The notes: generated from the sequence alone by a model not told the origin. DNA of 64,000 nt from Myxococcales bacterium (GCA_029863605.1 JAOTVB010000011.1:1-64000), one strand, 5' to 3'; positions 1 to 11,946 are shown, counted from the stretch's first letter. Made by a program: numbers and translations.

Positions 1-151
1 CGATGTCTTTGTAGCTCTTGACTTCGCCGCCGTGCTTGTCCGCCATCACCTTCATGATCGCGGCCGTCAGCGTCGTCTTGCCGTGATCGATGTGACCGAT
101 CGTGCCTACGTTGATGTGTGGTTTGTCTCGGACAAACTTTTCTTTAGCCAT
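1..151 (-). CDS. tuf: Elongation factor Tu, N-terminal part (cut by window edge)
   Basis: Only the first 50 codons are present; the gene continues beyond position 1. They read as the classic EF-Tu amino end, with the G1 P-loop in the form [12 protein letters not shown] followed by the start of the effector region. EF-Tu carries aminoacyl-tRNA to the ribosome as a GTP complex in the cytoplasm. The ATG at 149-151 is preceded by GAGGAG at a normal distance. It starts 10 nt after the fusA stop, so it is the last visible gene of the rpsL-rpsG-fusA-tuf operon. The identification is secure; completeness cannot be judged. Confidence 0.95.
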   Translation of the reverse strand, partial: MAKEKFVRDKPHINVGTIGHIDHGKTTLTAAIMKVMADKHGGEVKSYKDI

Positions 152-161
152 CGTTAGCTCC

Positions 162-2405
<2,244 letters not shown>

Positions 2406-2500
2406 CCCGGCGACTCTCTCTATGTGCTCGATATCATGAGTTCAGCTGCTGCTCCTTGTCCGAGTGGTTTCCGTAGACCTTCCCAGACGTTGAAAAATCC

Positions 2501-2971
2501 CTACCACCGATAGTGGGCGAAGGCTTTGTTCGCATCCGCCATCTTGTGTGTGTCCTCGCGCTTCTTGACCGCGTTGCCTCGGCCCTGCGAAGCTTCCATC
2601 AGCTCCGCGGCTAGGCGCTCCTGCATCGACTTCTCGCCACGAGCCCGCGCGTACTGAACGAGCCAGCGCATCGCGAGCGCGTTGCGACGGTCCGACCGCA
2701 CCTCGACCGGAACCTGATATGTTGCGCCACCCACACGGCGGCTTTTCACTTCGACGCGTGGCTTCACTGAATCGAGCGCCTTCTTGAAGACGTCGAGCGG
2801 CTCTTCTTTGTAGCGCTCCTCGATGATGCCAAACGCGCCGTAAAGGCACTTTTCGGCGGTCGACCGCTTACCCGCGAGCATCAAAGAATTGACGAACTTA
2901 GCCACTAACCGGTCACCGAACTTCGCGTCAGGGATGATCTCTCTTTTGGGTGCTCCGACTCGGCGACTCAT
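2501..2971 (-). CDS. rpsG: 30S ribosomal protein S7
   Basis: Primary 16S rRNA-binding protein that nucleates assembly of the 30S head. The protein is 156 residues, the standard length. It has the typical opening [10 protein letters not shown], the central block [16 protein letters not shown], and the basic carboxyl end [20 protein letters not shown]. It starts 14 nt after the end of rpsL and is followed by fusA, the order conserved in bacterial str operons. In many bacteria S7 also represses its own operon translationally; no such site was identified here. No anomalies. Confidence 0.98.
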   Translation of the reverse strand: MSRRVGAPKREIIPDAKFGDRLVAKFVNSLMLAGKRSTAEKCLYGAFGIIEERYKEEPLDVFKKALDSVKPRVEVKSRRVGGATYQVPVEVRSDRRNALAMRWLVQYARARGEKSMQERLAAELMEASQGRGNAVKKREDTHKMADANKAFAHYRW

Positions 2972-2985
2972 GGTGCTAGCTCTAG

Positions 2986-3384
2986 TTAGTTCTTGGGGCG
3001 CTTTACGCCGTACTTGGATCGCTTGTTGATCCGGTTTGCCTTGTTCGTGTTGGACGGACCCATCGCGCCGGTCGCGTCGAGTGTGCCGCGGACCACGTGG
3101 TACCGAACGCCGGGAAGATCTTTCACGCGGCCACCACGAATGAGCACCACCGAGTGCTCCTGAAGATTGTGTCCCTCACCAGGAATGTACGTAGTTGCCT
3201 CGATCCCGTTCGACAAACGGACGCGAGCGACTTTGCGAAGCGCAGAGTTCGGCTTCTTGGGAGTGGTGGTATACACGCGAACGCACACACCTCGCTTTTG
3301 CGGGCATCGCTGAAGAGCGGGTGAATCCGTCTTCGATTTGATCTGTTTTCGCCCTTTGCGGACGAGCTGATTGATCGTTGGCAT
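2986..3384 (-). CDS. rpsL: 30S ribosomal protein S12
   Basis: Decoding-centre protein that controls translational accuracy and is the classical target of streptomycin-resistance mutations. The 132-residue product starts [12 protein letters not shown]. It carries [19 protein letters not shown] and later [17 protein letters not shown], the two loops around the streptomycin-linked lysines; both lysines are the wild-type residue. First gene of the str operon, about 60 nt downstream of the predicted transcription start at about 3443. The ribosome site before the ATG is weak, ending in CGGGTACTT. Confidence 0.98.
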   Translation of the reverse strand: MPTINQLVRKGRKQIKSKTDSPALQRCPQKRGVCVRVYTTTPKKPNSALRKVARVRLSNGIEATTYIPGEGHNLQEHSVVLIRGGRVKDLPGVRYHVVRGTLDATGAMGPSNTNKANRINKRSKYGVKRPKN

Positions 3385-3449
3385 AAGTACCCGAAAAAGC
3401 GTGCATTTCTTCGCCGGCCGGACACGTCCCCGCGCGGCAAAGGGAGCGA

Positions 3450-3477
3450 AGGATAGGCGTCAACGCCTCGGTGTCAA
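3450..3477 (-). promoter_or_regulatory. sigma70-type promoter of the str operon
   Basis: Read on the minus strand, a perfect -35 TTGACA (3472-3477) is separated by 16 nt from a -10 TATCCT (3450-3455). Transcription would begin near 3443, about 60 nt before the rpsL ATG. Position and quality fit a strongly expressed ribosomal operon. Confidence 0.65.
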
Positions 3478-3535
3478 GCTAAGTCGCCAGCCAAATGGAC
3501 CTGCGCTAGAAACTTTTGAAATGATTGATGTTTTG

Positions 3536-3554
3536 CCCCACCCGACCGGTGGGG
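3536..3554 (-). terminator. Hairpin just after the TPR protein gene
   Basis: A 7-bp inverted repeat, CCCCACC with GGTGGGG and a 5-nt loop, begins 6 nt beyond the stop codon of the gene ending at 3561. No uridine run follows it on the minus strand, so it may slow rather than end transcription. It separates the first kinase block from the str promoter. Confidence 0.35.
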
Positions 3555-3560
3555 TCACGG

Positions 3561-4472
3561 TCAGAAGTCGACTCTCAGTTTTCCACCGGTGAGGCCCAGC
3601 TCGAACCGAATCTCGGTGCGCTCGTCATCGGTCGCCGGTAGGTCATCGGGCAAGTCACGCTTGCGCGTCGTCCGGATGACCGGCTTGAACCGGACCTCGG
3701 CCTCGATGACGCCTGCGACGTAAAAGCTGACAAGGCCGCCCACGCTGACCCAGTTTCCTATTCGCAAGGCACGCTCGACGCGCTCCGCACGACCGAGCTC
3801 GTCGGGGGTTGGAGTTTCATTGCGCAACGAGTTGTGGCCCACGAAGGTTGCGATCGAAGCCGCCAATAGAGCCGACTCCATGACCGCGAACATGATGCCC
3901 AACCTCTTGTTTTGGTTCTGGAACTGGCCGACCCCGAATGGTAACGCGGCGATCCAGCGAGAGTTCACGCGCTCGACCGTTTCGCTCCCGGCCAGCTCTT
4001 CTAGCGCCGTAATGCGTTGCTGCTGCGTGATCAGCTGCTCGACCTCGTCGGATCGTTCTTGCGCCTGCCGTGCCGCCTCGACGGCTTTCTCTTGAGCACG
4101 TTCGATCTCGACTTGGCTTTTGACTCGCTGAAATGTCTGCACTACGGCCTCCGGAAACGCGACCGGATCGATGTCGTACTCGTCGTCCTCCTCGAGAAGA
4201 CGCCGGAACTGCTCGCGTGCAGCCTCCTCCTCGTCTAGGAACAAATAGGTGGCCCCGAGGTACTTGCGAGCCTCGAGGCGTACGACCGGATTGCGCGCAC
4301 GTGGCACCACACCACCGACGAGCGACTCGAACTCTTTGGCAGCTTTGGTGTAGTTCTGCTTTTCGTACGCACGCCGTGCGGACTCGAAGTCCGAGAGCTC
4401 ATCGGCGCCGGCCGGCATAGCAAATGCGGCAACCAGTAGATACGCTATGCCGAAAAGCGCGATGCGCCACAT
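3561..4472 (-). CDS. TPR-type periplasmic/membrane protein of the first kinase block
   Basis: 303 residues. A signal peptide ending near ADELSDFE is followed by a TPR-like helical region (about residues 28-115, with AYEKQNYTKAAKEFESL as the clearest repeat). Next come a charged coiled coil (about 118-160, rich in E, R and Q) and two hydrophobic helices (about 175-205 and 235-255). The tail ends in alternating residues and a terminal phenylalanine (GGKLRVDF). It starts 11 nt after the kinase stop, so the two are probably co-transcribed. I do not recognise a named family. The layout resembles the membrane protein at 38651-39682 beside the third kinase. A role as partner or target of the kinase is inference from position. 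Confidence 0.75.
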   Translation of the reverse strand: MWRIALFGIAYLLVAAFAMPAGADELSDFESARRAYEKQNYTKAAKEFESLVGGVVPRARNPVVRLEARKYLGATYLFLDEEEAAREQFRRLLEEDDEYDIDPVAFPEAVVQTFQRVKSQVEIERAQEKAVEAARQAQERSDEVEQLITQQQRITALEELAGSETVERVNSRWIAALPFGVGQFQNQNKRLGIMFAVMESALLAASIATFVGHNSLRNETPTPDELGRAERVERALRIGNWVSVGGLVSFYVAGVIEAEVRFKPVIRTTRKRDLPDDLPATDDERTEIRFELGLTGGKLRVDF

Positions 4473-4483
4473 ACTCGGGCGTT

Positions 4484-6244
4484 CTACGGGGTTTTGCCAC
4501 GCCTCTCAAGGGTGAAGCTGTGCTCGGTGAGGTCGCCGCCCGCACGAAGATTCACCACGCTCTTGTAGGTGAGATAGCCGGGCGCCTGAATCTTGACCTG
4601 AGCCGACGCGTTGAGCGCCCTCATCGGAATGCGAAGGATCTCACGAATTCTTCCAGACACGGTTCGATTGCCCGGAAGCGTGATCTGCACGGACGCGTCA
4701 CGTGGTGCAGGTCCTTTCAGATACAAGCGCGCGGGTTTGTACCGGAGCCTCACCGCCAGCTCGAGATCTTGGGAGCCCGCGGAGATCTGACGGCGGATCA
4801 CGCGCTCCTCGCAGCAGTCCTCGGCGCCGACGAAACGAAACACGTGCCGGCCCGCCTTGAGACGAATGCCCTGAAAATCGGGCCCATAAGGGCGCGGCGG
4901 GTCACCGTCGACGCTGATCGACACGTTGGGTGGCGTGGGCTTGAAGACCACCCAACGGCGACCGCCGGTGGCATTGGAGGACCGTGCCTCGGTGGAGTTG
5001 GTGGCTGGAGCAATGCCGTCATCGGAAGCCACTTCGGGCGATCGGGCGGCGAGCGTTTCCTCATCGGTCGCCTGGGTTTCACTTTCGAGAGTTGTTTCTG
5101 CCTCGGTGGCCGGCTCGATGTTTCGGCGCCAGGTTGCGTAGCCGGCAATCGCCAGCACGAGAACGATCGCGCCAACGGCTGCAAGACCGACCGCCAATCG
5201 CCGCCGCCGTCGTCCGAGTGAGCCTAACAACCTCAGTGCACGTTCGTTTCCCTCATCGATCGCGAGAGCACGACTCAAGACGGCCTGGGCCTTCGGGATG
5301 TTGTCGGCTTTGGCAGCCTCCGCACCAATGCTCAGCAACCTTCGAAGCGCCTGCGTCTCGAGCTGCGAAGCGACTTGGGCCGGATCACTGAAGTAACGCG
5401 CCAACAAAGCGTCCGGATCATCGATGCCCATTTCGGCCAGGAACGCCTTCAACTCAAAGGCCATTTCATCGGCGCTCTGATAGCGGTTAGGGGGACTTCG
5501 AGAGAGCGCCTTTTTCATGATCCCCGCGAGGTCCGCGCCGATCTCGGGTCGAAGACGAAGGGGGTCCGGATAGTCCCCCTCGAGAAGCAACTTCAGCAGG
5601 TGGTGCGCGTTTCGACCGATGAAAGGTAGCCGTCCCGTGGCGCAGAAGTAGAGAACGGTGCCGAGGGAGAAGACATCGCTTCGGACATCACAGTCGCCAC
5701 TTTCGATCTGCTCCGGGGCCATGTGGCCGGGCGAGCCGAGGATCTGCCCGGTTGCCGTAAAGGTGTGTGTATCCACCATGTGGGCGATCCCGAAGTCCGT
5801 CAGCTTCACGCATCGATCTTGGTGGATCAGCACGTTCTCAGGCTTCACGTCACGATGTATGATTCCCTTCTCGTGGGCTTCGCTCAACGCGTCAGCAAGC
5901 TGCAACGCGATGCACGCTGCGATCTCGGGAGGGATTTGTTTGCGCTCGGGTATGAAGGCTTTGAGGGTCGGCCCCGTCAGCAGCTCAGCAGCGATGTACG
6001 TTTCGTCGGAGGCCTCGCCACTGTAGTCGTAAATCTCGAGAATGTGTGGATGGTGTAGCTTCGCAACGCTCTTGGCTTCGCGGGTGAAACGGGCGCGGGC
6101 TTCGATCGTTCGCTGGAGGTGCGGATGGAGGACCTTCAGGGCCACCAAGCGATCGAGTGAGCTGTCCCGAGCGCGGTAGACCGTAGCCATACCACCGTGG
6201 CCGATCTCGTCGAGGACCTCGTACTTCTCTAGCTTGCGTAACAT
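4484..6244 (-). CDS. Transmembrane Ser/Thr protein kinase with C-terminal PEGA-like domain
   Basis: Hanks-type kinase. The amino half has the glycine loop GHGGMATVYRA, VALKVL lysine, HRDVKPENVL catalytic loop, DFGIA and a MAPEQ segment. About residues 270-340 continue the cytoplasmic part. One transmembrane helix (near LAVGLAAVGAIVLVLAIAG) leads to an acidic linker and a carboxyl domain of PEGA-like beta repeats (VSISVDGDPPRPYG), which should face the periplasm. The frame is open to 6328, but that would overlap the upstream lipoprotein gene. The ATG at 6242-6244, directly before the kinase fold, is preferred, giving 586 residues. Second of three such kinases in the window, and part of the 7668-to-3561 block. 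The substrate is unknown. Confidence 0.9.
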   Translation of the reverse strand: MLRKLEKYEVLDEIGHGGMATVYRARDSSLDRLVALKVLHPHLQRTIEARARFTREAKSVAKLHHPHILEIYDYSGEASDETYIAAELLTGPTLKAFIPERKQIPPEIAACIALQLADALSEAHEKGIIHRDVKPENVLIHQDRCVKLTDFGIAHMVDTHTFTATGQILGSPGHMAPEQIESGDCDVRSDVFSLGTVLYFCATGRLPFIGRNAHHLLKLLLEGDYPDPLRLRPEIGADLAGIMKKALSRSPPNRYQSADEMAFELKAFLAEMGIDDPDALLARYFSDPAQVASQLETQALRRLLSIGAEAAKADNIPKAQAVLSRALAIDEGNERALRLLGSLGRRRRRLAVGLAAVGAIVLVLAIAGYATWRRNIEPATEAETTLESETQATDEETLAARSPEVASDDGIAPATNSTEARSSNATGGRRWVVFKPTPPNVSISVDGDPPRPYGPDFQGIRLKAGRHVFRFVGAEDCCEERVIRRQISAGSQDLELAVRLRYKPARLYLKGPAPRDASVQITLPGNRTVSGRIREILRIPMRALNASAQVKIQAPGYLTYKSVVNLRAGGDLTEHSFTLERRGKTP

Positions 6245-6297
6245 ATGCGCGGGAACTCTGAGGATATCAGGGTTCAGCAGCCGCTGCCCCAGCCTAT

Positions 6298-7668
6298 TCA
6301 GAGGGGCGCGAGCCGATCGGGCGCGCAAAACTCGAAATCCTGCTGGGCGCTCCCCCCGTCGGCGCCTCCGCCTACGATGAACGCCCCGCTCTCGAGAACG
6401 ATTCCGCCAGCCGCAGCTCGCGCGCCGTTGAGCTCCAAGAGCGAGCCTATCTCCACGGCCGAGGCCGACCAGCGAACCTCTTCGACCAGGCGCGAGTCAG
6501 TGCCACCTACGAGAAGGACACTTTGAGCTGGCTGGAGCACCTCGAGGCGGGCGGTCGTCCACGTCGGTCCCGGCATCGCGACACAGCCTTGCATGCAATC
6601 GTCGAACCGGACCGTATCTTGGCGTATCGTCCCCGTCCCGTCGGTACCACCCATGAGGAGCGCGCGCGCTTGTCCGTCGCCGACCAGGACAGCAGCTTCG
6701 CGGATCCCGTCGGTGAGGGAGGCCACCGGCTCGCCGGTCGAGCTGCCCGCTCGGAGAATCTCGGCCGTCCCCACGATGTCGCCCCCGACGACCAGCACAT
6801 CGGTCCCAAGGGTCGTTGCCACGGGGCCCGAGCGGGGCTCGCTCAATTGAAGCGCCGTCACCACGCCGTCCGGCTCGACCAGCGAGACGGTGGCCTGCGC
6901 CTCACCACCAAGCTCGCCACCGATGACCATCGCGCCACCTTCGGGAATCGACACGCCACCCCCGGGGATCGACACTAGCGCCGAACGGGGCCCTGCTCCT
7001 GCGTGTAAGTCGACCGACACGATTCGGTTGACGGGGTCGCCCATGTCGAAGATGAAGGCCGTTGCATCACTTGGCAGCACGAGGATTTGGCTCTCGTCGA
7101 CCGATGCGGCGCGCGTCGGTCCGAGGTTCGACAAAACGGGATTCGGGTCGAAGAGCCGCGACTCCCACTCGAGCACATCCAAGAACTCGGCTTGCTCCTG
7201 CATCGGCTGCGCGCCCCCGACGAGCAGCGCAAAGGTGCCCGATTGCACCATCCCAAACGAAGCGCGTGGTGCCTCCATGAAGTTGAAGCCGATGCGCGTA
7301 CAGGACCGGGGAGCGGTTGTCACCACCCGCATCAAACCGTTTGTGAGCGCAGGCACGAAGCGCGAGGGCGCGGTGACCAAGTCAGTAGAGGGGCCTTCTA
7401 TCGCGACGCGGATACGAGTTTGGTCGACGAACGACTCGAAGGGGAGAACCGCATCGAACTGGCCGTCGGTAATGGGATACTCGAGCTCCTGGGTTGGACG
7501 GTTACCCTCCTGGATCCCGACTCGAAACGTGGTGGCGTCGGTGCCCGCCGCGGGGTTTGCGTTTTCGCCGTCGACCACGACGGCTTCAAAAATGAAAGGC
7601 GCAGGGTCGTCTTTGCAAGCCCCAGCACAAAGGCAGATCAAGCCAAGCCACACCACTCGAACGAGCAC
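6298..7668 (-). CDS. Kelch-like beta-propeller lipoprotein
   Basis: 456 residues. A short signal peptide ends in the lipobox CAGAC, so the mature protein should be lipid-anchored. An amino-terminal Ig-like segment (about 28-120, with TTFRVGIQEG) is followed by repeated units ending in LLVGGAQ, MVIGGEL, VLVVGGDI, LLMGGTD, VLLVGGT and FIVGGGAD, roughly 45-50 residues apart, as expected for Kelch-type propeller blades. Start is a GTG without a strong ribosome site. It lies 53 nt upstream of the kinase gene on the same strand. The protein at 29687-31261 has the same order of parts, also next to a kinase. The function, perhaps a ligand-binding surface sensor, is inferred only. Confidence 0.75.
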   Translation of the reverse strand: MLVRVVWLGLICLCAGACKDDPAPFIFEAVVVDGENANPAAGTDATTFRVGIQEGNRPTQELEYPITDGQFDAVLPFESFVDQTRIRVAIEGPSTDLVTAPSRFVPALTNGLMRVVTTAPRSCTRIGFNFMEAPRASFGMVQSGTFALLVGGAQPMQEQAEFLDVLEWESRLFDPNPVLSNLGPTRAASVDESQILVLPSDATAFIFDMGDPVNRIVSVDLHAGAGPRSALVSIPGGGVSIPEGGAMVIGGELGGEAQATVSLVEPDGVVTALQLSEPRSGPVATTLGTDVLVVGGDIVGTAEILRAGSSTGEPVASLTDGIREAAVLVGDGQARALLMGGTDGTGTIRQDTVRFDDCMQGCVAMPGPTWTTARLEVLQPAQSVLLVGGTDSRLVEEVRWSASAVEIGSLLELNGARAAAGGIVLESGAFIVGGGADGGSAQQDFEFCAPDRLAPL

Positions 7669-7716
7669 GAGGAGAGGTTGCTTTACCCCTGATAGACAAG
7701 CAAGTAGAGGTGCAGT

Positions 7717-9021
7717 GTGTGGGCAAAACGTATCGCTCCCTTCGATGAGCTGGCCGCCACCCGGTCCTTAAGCGCGGAGCCAGGTTTCGCCTGGCTCGAT
7801 GCGCACCGAAGCGACGCGAACGACGGGCGCTATTCTTTTCTCGCTGCTTGGCCCGAAGGCGAGATCAGGGTGGCGTTTGGTGCTGCATCCCCGTTCTCGC
7901 CGCTCGCGGAAGTCGGCCGGCCGGCCGAGACGGTCAATCTCGATGGACCGAAGCCAAACGCGGTGCCGCAATGGATCGGCTACATCGCCTATGACGCGTT
8001 TTGGTCTGCGCCCGAGCGCGGGACTCCTCGTTTCAAGAGATCGAAAGAACCGATCGTGTTTTTCAGACGCTATCCAGCCTTACTGGCGATCGATCATCTG
8101 GACGAGACGGCGTGGATAGTCGGGGACGACGAACGCGCATGCAAGGGCTTCAGGACGCGGCTTCAACGAAGTCAAGAACGGGCAACGATGCGACCCGCGG
8201 TAGGCCCGTTGCACGTCGACGATGCGGCTAGCCACCGGTCCGCGATCGTACAGGCGCTCGACTACATCGGGCGGGGCGACATCTACGAGGTAAACCTCGC
8301 TCGCCGTTGGATGGCGCACTTCGAGGGAAGCCCATTTAGGCTGTGGCAAGCGATGCGCGAGGCAAGCCACGTCCCGCTAGGCATGTTCCTCGACGCTGGG
8401 GAGCGCGTAGTTCTGGCGTGCACGATGGAACGCTTCGTCCGCTGGCATGCTGAGAGCGGAACCCTCGTCACACGTCCGATCAAGGGCACGATTCTAAGGG
8501 AGCCCGGGGATGACGACGCGCCCAGGCGGCTGCTCGCCGACCCCAAAGAGCGCGCCGAGCATTCGATGATCGTCGACCTGATGCGAAATGATCTAGGACG
8601 CGTGGCGGAGACCGGCTCGGTGAGGGTAGACACCCCGCTTGCTGTCGAGCCTTTTACCGGCCTCTATCATCTCGTGAGCACGGTGAGTTGCGTCACTCGC
8701 CCCGAGGTCACCTTGCCCTCGATTCTTCAAGCGACCTTTCCACCCGGGAGCGTCACCGGTGCGCCGAAGATCCGCGCACTCGAGATCATCGAGGAGCTCG
8801 AGCAGCATCCGCGGGGTGTGTACTGCGGGGCGGTCGGGTTTGTCGATCGTGACGGAGGGCTTTCGTTGGCGGTCGCGATTCGGACGGCCATCGTACAATC
8901 TCAGGAGGTCCATTACTGGGCGGGCGGAGGTATCGTCGAAGCCAGCGACCCCGACCGAGAGGTGGCCGAGACCGAGCTCAAGGCCCGCGTGTTCATCGAC
9001 GCGGTCGCCGCCCTCCGCTGA
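7717..9021 (+). CDS. pabB: Aminodeoxychorismate synthase component I
   Basis: Chorismate-using enzyme that makes 4-amino-4-deoxychorismate for folate synthesis. The 434-residue product has the chorismate-binding core: DIYEVNLARRW, RPIKGT, AEHSMIVDLMRNDLGRV, PPGSVTGAPK and the closing GGGIVEASDPDREVAETELK. The lysine in PIKGT is typical of PabB, where anthranilate synthase (TrpE) usually has alanine (PIAGT). The GTG start has AGAGG at a good distance. No glutamine amidotransferase (pabA) or lyase (pabC) gene lies beside it. It is divergent from the Kelch-like lipoprotein and convergent with ndh, 12 nt apart. Confidence 0.93.
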   Translation: MWAKRIAPFDELAATRSLSAEPGFAWLDAHRSDANDGRYSFLAAWPEGEIRVAFGAASPFSPLAEVGRPAETVNLDGPKPNAVPQWIGYIAYDAFWSAPERGTPRFKRSKEPIVFFRRYPALLAIDHLDETAWIVGDDERACKGFRTRLQRSQERATMRPAVGPLHVDDAASHRSAIVQALDYIGRGDIYEVNLARRWMAHFEGSPFRLWQAMREASHVPLGMFLDAGERVVLACTMERFVRWHAESGTLVTRPIKGTILREPGDDDAPRRLLADPKERAEHSMIVDLMRNDLGRVAETGSVRVDTPLAVEPFTGLYHLVSTVSCVTRPEVTLPSILQATFPPGSVTGAPKIRALEIIEELEQHPRGVYCGAVGFVDRDGGLSLAVAIRTAIVQSQEVHYWAGGGIVEASDPDREVAETELKARVFIDAVAALR

Positions 9022-9033
9022 CGCCGTGGCTGA

Positions 9034-10404
9034 CTACGGTGGCGGAGCCAGCGGTAGCCTCGGGCGGCCCGGTGAGATCCTAGGATCGGGAGGCGGCTTC
9101 ACCGGCCGCGGTAGGCGATTGCGTCCTGTAATCAACCGCACGCCCCGCGTGCCAAAGAAGTACTGCCAGATCCATTCGGTGAAGACGGTGAGTTTTCGCC
9201 GGAAGCCGATCAGGAAGAGGATGTGGATGAAGGCCCACAAGAGGAACGCGAAGTAACCCGCGAAGCGGAGCTTTCGGATCTGAGCAATTGCTCGATTGCG
9301 CCCGATGATCGCCATCTCGCCTCTGTCGTTGTAGACGAACACGCCGCGGGCCGGCGTCGGAACGCCTAGGGATGCTGCCCGAAGCTCCTCCGCGATCTTC
9401 TTGCCCGCGAAGTGCCCCATTTGAAGCGCGCCCTGCGCGACCCCCGGAACTGGCTTGCCGGTCTTGGGATCGACGCGATGAGCCAGATCACCCACGACGA
9501 ACACGTTCGGGTGCCCCGGGACGGTGAGATCATCACCGACCATGACGCGGCCAGCACGATCGAGCTCGACACCCAACGTCCCGCCTATTGGCGTGGCCTT
9601 GACGCCTGCGGCCCAGATGACGTTGTTCGCATCGATTCGGATCTCACCGTCGGGCGTCTCGGCGGTCAGACCTTTGTCGTCCACTTGGGTCACCCTGGCT
9701 CGGAGCATGACCGTCACTCCCAGGCTTTCGAGCTGTTCTTGCGCCTCGGCCGAAAGCTTCGGATCGAACGCCAGCAGGATACGGTCGGCGTAATCGAGCA
9801 GGATGATGCGCGACGTGGTGGTGTCGATGTGCCGGAAGTCTTTTCGTACGGACTCGACGATCTCGGCGAGCGCACCGGCGGTCTCGACCCCGGTTGGGCC
9901 CGCCCCCACGATGGCGAACGTGAGCGCAGCGCGTTGGGCGTCGGGGTCTTGTTCGAGCTCTGCTTGCTCGAAGGCCAGCAAGAACCGCGCGCGCACGTTG
10001 ATCGCCTCGTCGATCGTCTTCATTCCAGGCGCATGCTCCGCCCAGGCCTCGTTGCCGAAGTAGTTTGTCTCCGCACCAGTGGCCAAGACCAAGTAGTCGT
10101 AGCTGTAAGGCTCGTCCTCCAAGAGAATGGTTTGCGATTCGAGATCGACGCTCGTGACGGACGCCATGATCACCTCGCAGTTGGCCTGCCGGCGGACGAT
10201 CTTCCGAATCGGCGCGGCGATGTTGCCCGGGGAGAGAGCGGCAGTCGCAACTTGGTAAAGCAACGGTTGAAACAAATGGTGGTTGTCCCGGTCGATGATG
10301 GCGACCTCGGCATCGGCGTGCTTGAGCGCCTTTGCGGCCGCAAGCCCTCCGAATCCGCCACCAACGATCGCGACACGTGGTTTTTCTCGCGTTTGCTTGC
10401 TCAC
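9034..10404 (-). CDS. ndh: Type II NADH:quinone oxidoreductase
   Basis: Single-subunit, non-proton-pumping FAD enzyme that passes electrons from NADH to quinone at the membrane. Residues 10-20 carry the FAD-binding GGGFGG, followed by HHLFQPLLYQVATAALSPG, a hallmark of NDH-2 proteins. A second Rossmann motif, VGAGPTGVETAGALAE, binds NADH, and VFVVGDLAH lies near the FAD. The carboxyl end holds hydrophobic helices (AGYFAFLLWAFIHILFLIGF) and a conserved TEWIWQYFFGTRG stretch for membrane attachment, then a proline-rich tail. Full length at 456 residues. Stand-alone gene, convergent with pabB. Confidence 0.94.
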   Translation of the reverse strand: MSKQTREKPRVAIVGGGFGGLAAAKALKHADAEVAIIDRDNHHLFQPLLYQVATAALSPGNIAAPIRKIVRRQANCEVIMASVTSVDLESQTILLEDEPYSYDYLVLATGAETNYFGNEAWAEHAPGMKTIDEAINVRARFLLAFEQAELEQDPDAQRAALTFAIVGAGPTGVETAGALAEIVESVRKDFRHIDTTTSRIILLDYADRILLAFDPKLSAEAQEQLESLGVTVMLRARVTQVDDKGLTAETPDGEIRIDANNVIWAAGVKATPIGGTLGVELDRAGRVMVGDDLTVPGHPNVFVVGDLAHRVDPKTGKPVPGVAQGALQMGHFAGKKIAEELRAASLGVPTPARGVFVYNDRGEMAIIGRNRAIAQIRKLRFAGYFAFLLWAFIHILFLIGFRRKLTVFTEWIWQYFFGTRGVRLITGRNRLPRPVKPPPDPRISPGRPRLPLAPPP

Positions 10405-10500
10405 GAGCCAGGACGATATCCCGTCCGGCGCTAACTGTCATACCGAACGTCGTCCGACAGCGGTTGACCCAGAGTGCGCCGAAATGCGATAGGAAGACCG

Positions 10501-11946
10501 ATGCGCGTCAGAGTACTCATCATCGCAAGCTCGCTTCTTTTTGTTCTCCTCGCGTGCACCAAGGATGTCGGTCCGACTCCAGAGACTGCGCAGGCCGGCT
10601 CCCTGGTTTCGCCCGAAGAAGCCAAGGCGATCGCGCAGGAGGCCTATACCTACGCGTACCCGATGCTAGAAAACTATCGGACGATGTACGCGCAAGCGCT
10701 CGCGAAAGGGGCCCCAGGGTACATCGCGTCTTTCAATGAGCTTTCCCACAAGACCGAGCTCCTCGGGCCGGATTTCAAAGACGTAGTTCGGCCGAACAAC
10801 GATACGATGTACTCGTTTGCGTGGCTCGACCTTCGTGCGCAGCCGATCGTCATCACCGTGCCGCAGATCGAGAAGCGGTACTACTCGATACAACTGATCG
10901 ACATGTTCACGAACAACCTCGGTTACATAGGCACCCGCACGACGGGCTCGAAGGCAGGAAGTTATCTCGTCGCGGGACCAGAGTGGCAGGGTGTGAAGCC
11001 AGGCGACGTGAAGCGGGTCTTCAGGAGTGCCAGTAACTTCGTCTACTGCATCATCCGCACTGGAGTAAACGGACCGAATGACGTCCCGGCCGTCGCGAGA
11101 ATTCAGCAAGGCTACCACCTCACGCCGATGAACGTCTTCCTAGGGAGGTCACGGATCCCGGTCGCCTCGGGGCTTACCTTTTTTGCGTACGACCCCCAGA
11201 AAGCGAAGTCGGCAGGCTTCATCGACTACCTCAATTTCTTCTTGACCCAAGTTGAGGTGCCGCCAAGCGAGAAGGCTCTGATGAATCGTTTCGCGCTCAT
11301 CGGGATAGCACCCGGGGAGCTCTCGGCATCCATGCGTTTGGCTCCCCCCATGCGTGACGCCATCGACGAGGGGTTGGGCACCGCGCTCGTCGAGATTTCG
11401 AAGGCTGCCCGAGATTCGTCCGAAGTGGAAGGCGTGATTAGCCGTACAGACGGCGGCTGGCAGGGAGCGATAGGCCTGTTCGGCAGCCCCGAGGCGATGA
11501 AGGGGCGCTACTTGGCGCGGGCCGCGGCCGCGATGTTCGGCCTCTACGGAAACGACGCGGAAGAAGCATACTATCCGATCGGCAACGAAGATGCCTCGGG
11601 AGATTCGCTCGACGGGACGCACCAGTACGTCATGCGCTTCGAGAGTAATGAGCTGCCGCCGGTCGACGCGTTTTGGTCGATGACCATGTACAGCCTGCCA
11701 AACCAACTCATGGTCGCGAACCCGATCCGTCGCTACTCCATCGGTGATCGGAGTAAGCTTCGCTACGAAAAGGACGGATCGCTCACGCTCTACATCCAGC
11801 ACGACTCGCCAGGAAAAGCGAAAGAGAGCAACTGGCTCCCGGCACCCGACCATTCGTTCTCTCTTCAGTTTCGAATGTACGTGCCGAAACCGGAAGCTTT
11901 GGAGAGCCCGCTCTACTTGCCGCCGCCGGTCAAGCGAGTGCGGTGA
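10501..11946 (+). CDS. DUF1254/DUF1214 lipoprotein
   Basis: 481 residues. The signal peptide ends in lipobox LLAC, so it is probably lipid-anchored in the envelope. The amino half matches DUF1254 (RPNNDTMYSFAWLDLR, IQLIDMFTNNLGYIG) and the carboxyl half DUF1214 (DAFWSMTMYS, LYIQHDSPG, NWLPAP). Such paired-domain proteins are widespread, and their reaction has not been established. Start chosen at the ATG at 10501 because AGGAAG precedes it; the open frame extends 27 nt further but would lose this ribosome site. It is divergent from ndh and converges on the DUF3124 gene, with only 6 nt between the stop codons. Confidence 0.88.
   Translation: MRVRVLIIASSLLFVLLACTKDVGPTPETAQAGSLVSPEEAKAIAQEAYTYAYPMLENYRTMYAQALAKGAPGYIASFNELSHKTELLGPDFKDVVRPNNDTMYSFAWLDLRAQPIVITVPQIEKRYYSIQLIDMFTNNLGYIGTRTTGSKAGSYLVAGPEWQGVKPGDVKRVFRSASNFVYCIIRTGVNGPNDVPAVARIQQGYHLTPMNVFLGRSRIPVASGLTFFAYDPQKAKSAGFIDYLNFFLTQVEVPPSEKALMNRFALIGIAPGELSASMRLAPPMRDAIDEGLGTALVEISKAARDSSEVEGVISRTDGGWQGAIGLFGSPEAMKGRYLARAAAAMFGLYGNDAEEAYYPIGNEDASGDSLDGTHQYVMRFESNELPPVDAFWSMTMYSLPNQLMVANPIRRYSIGDRSKLRYEKDGSLTLYIQHDSPGKAKESNWLPAPDHSFSLQFRMYVPKPEALESPLYLPPPVKRVR

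Noticed and set aside
9412-10434. 340-residue open frame antisense to ndh
   Set aside because: Lies wholly opposite a complete NDH-2 gene, with no motif of its own.
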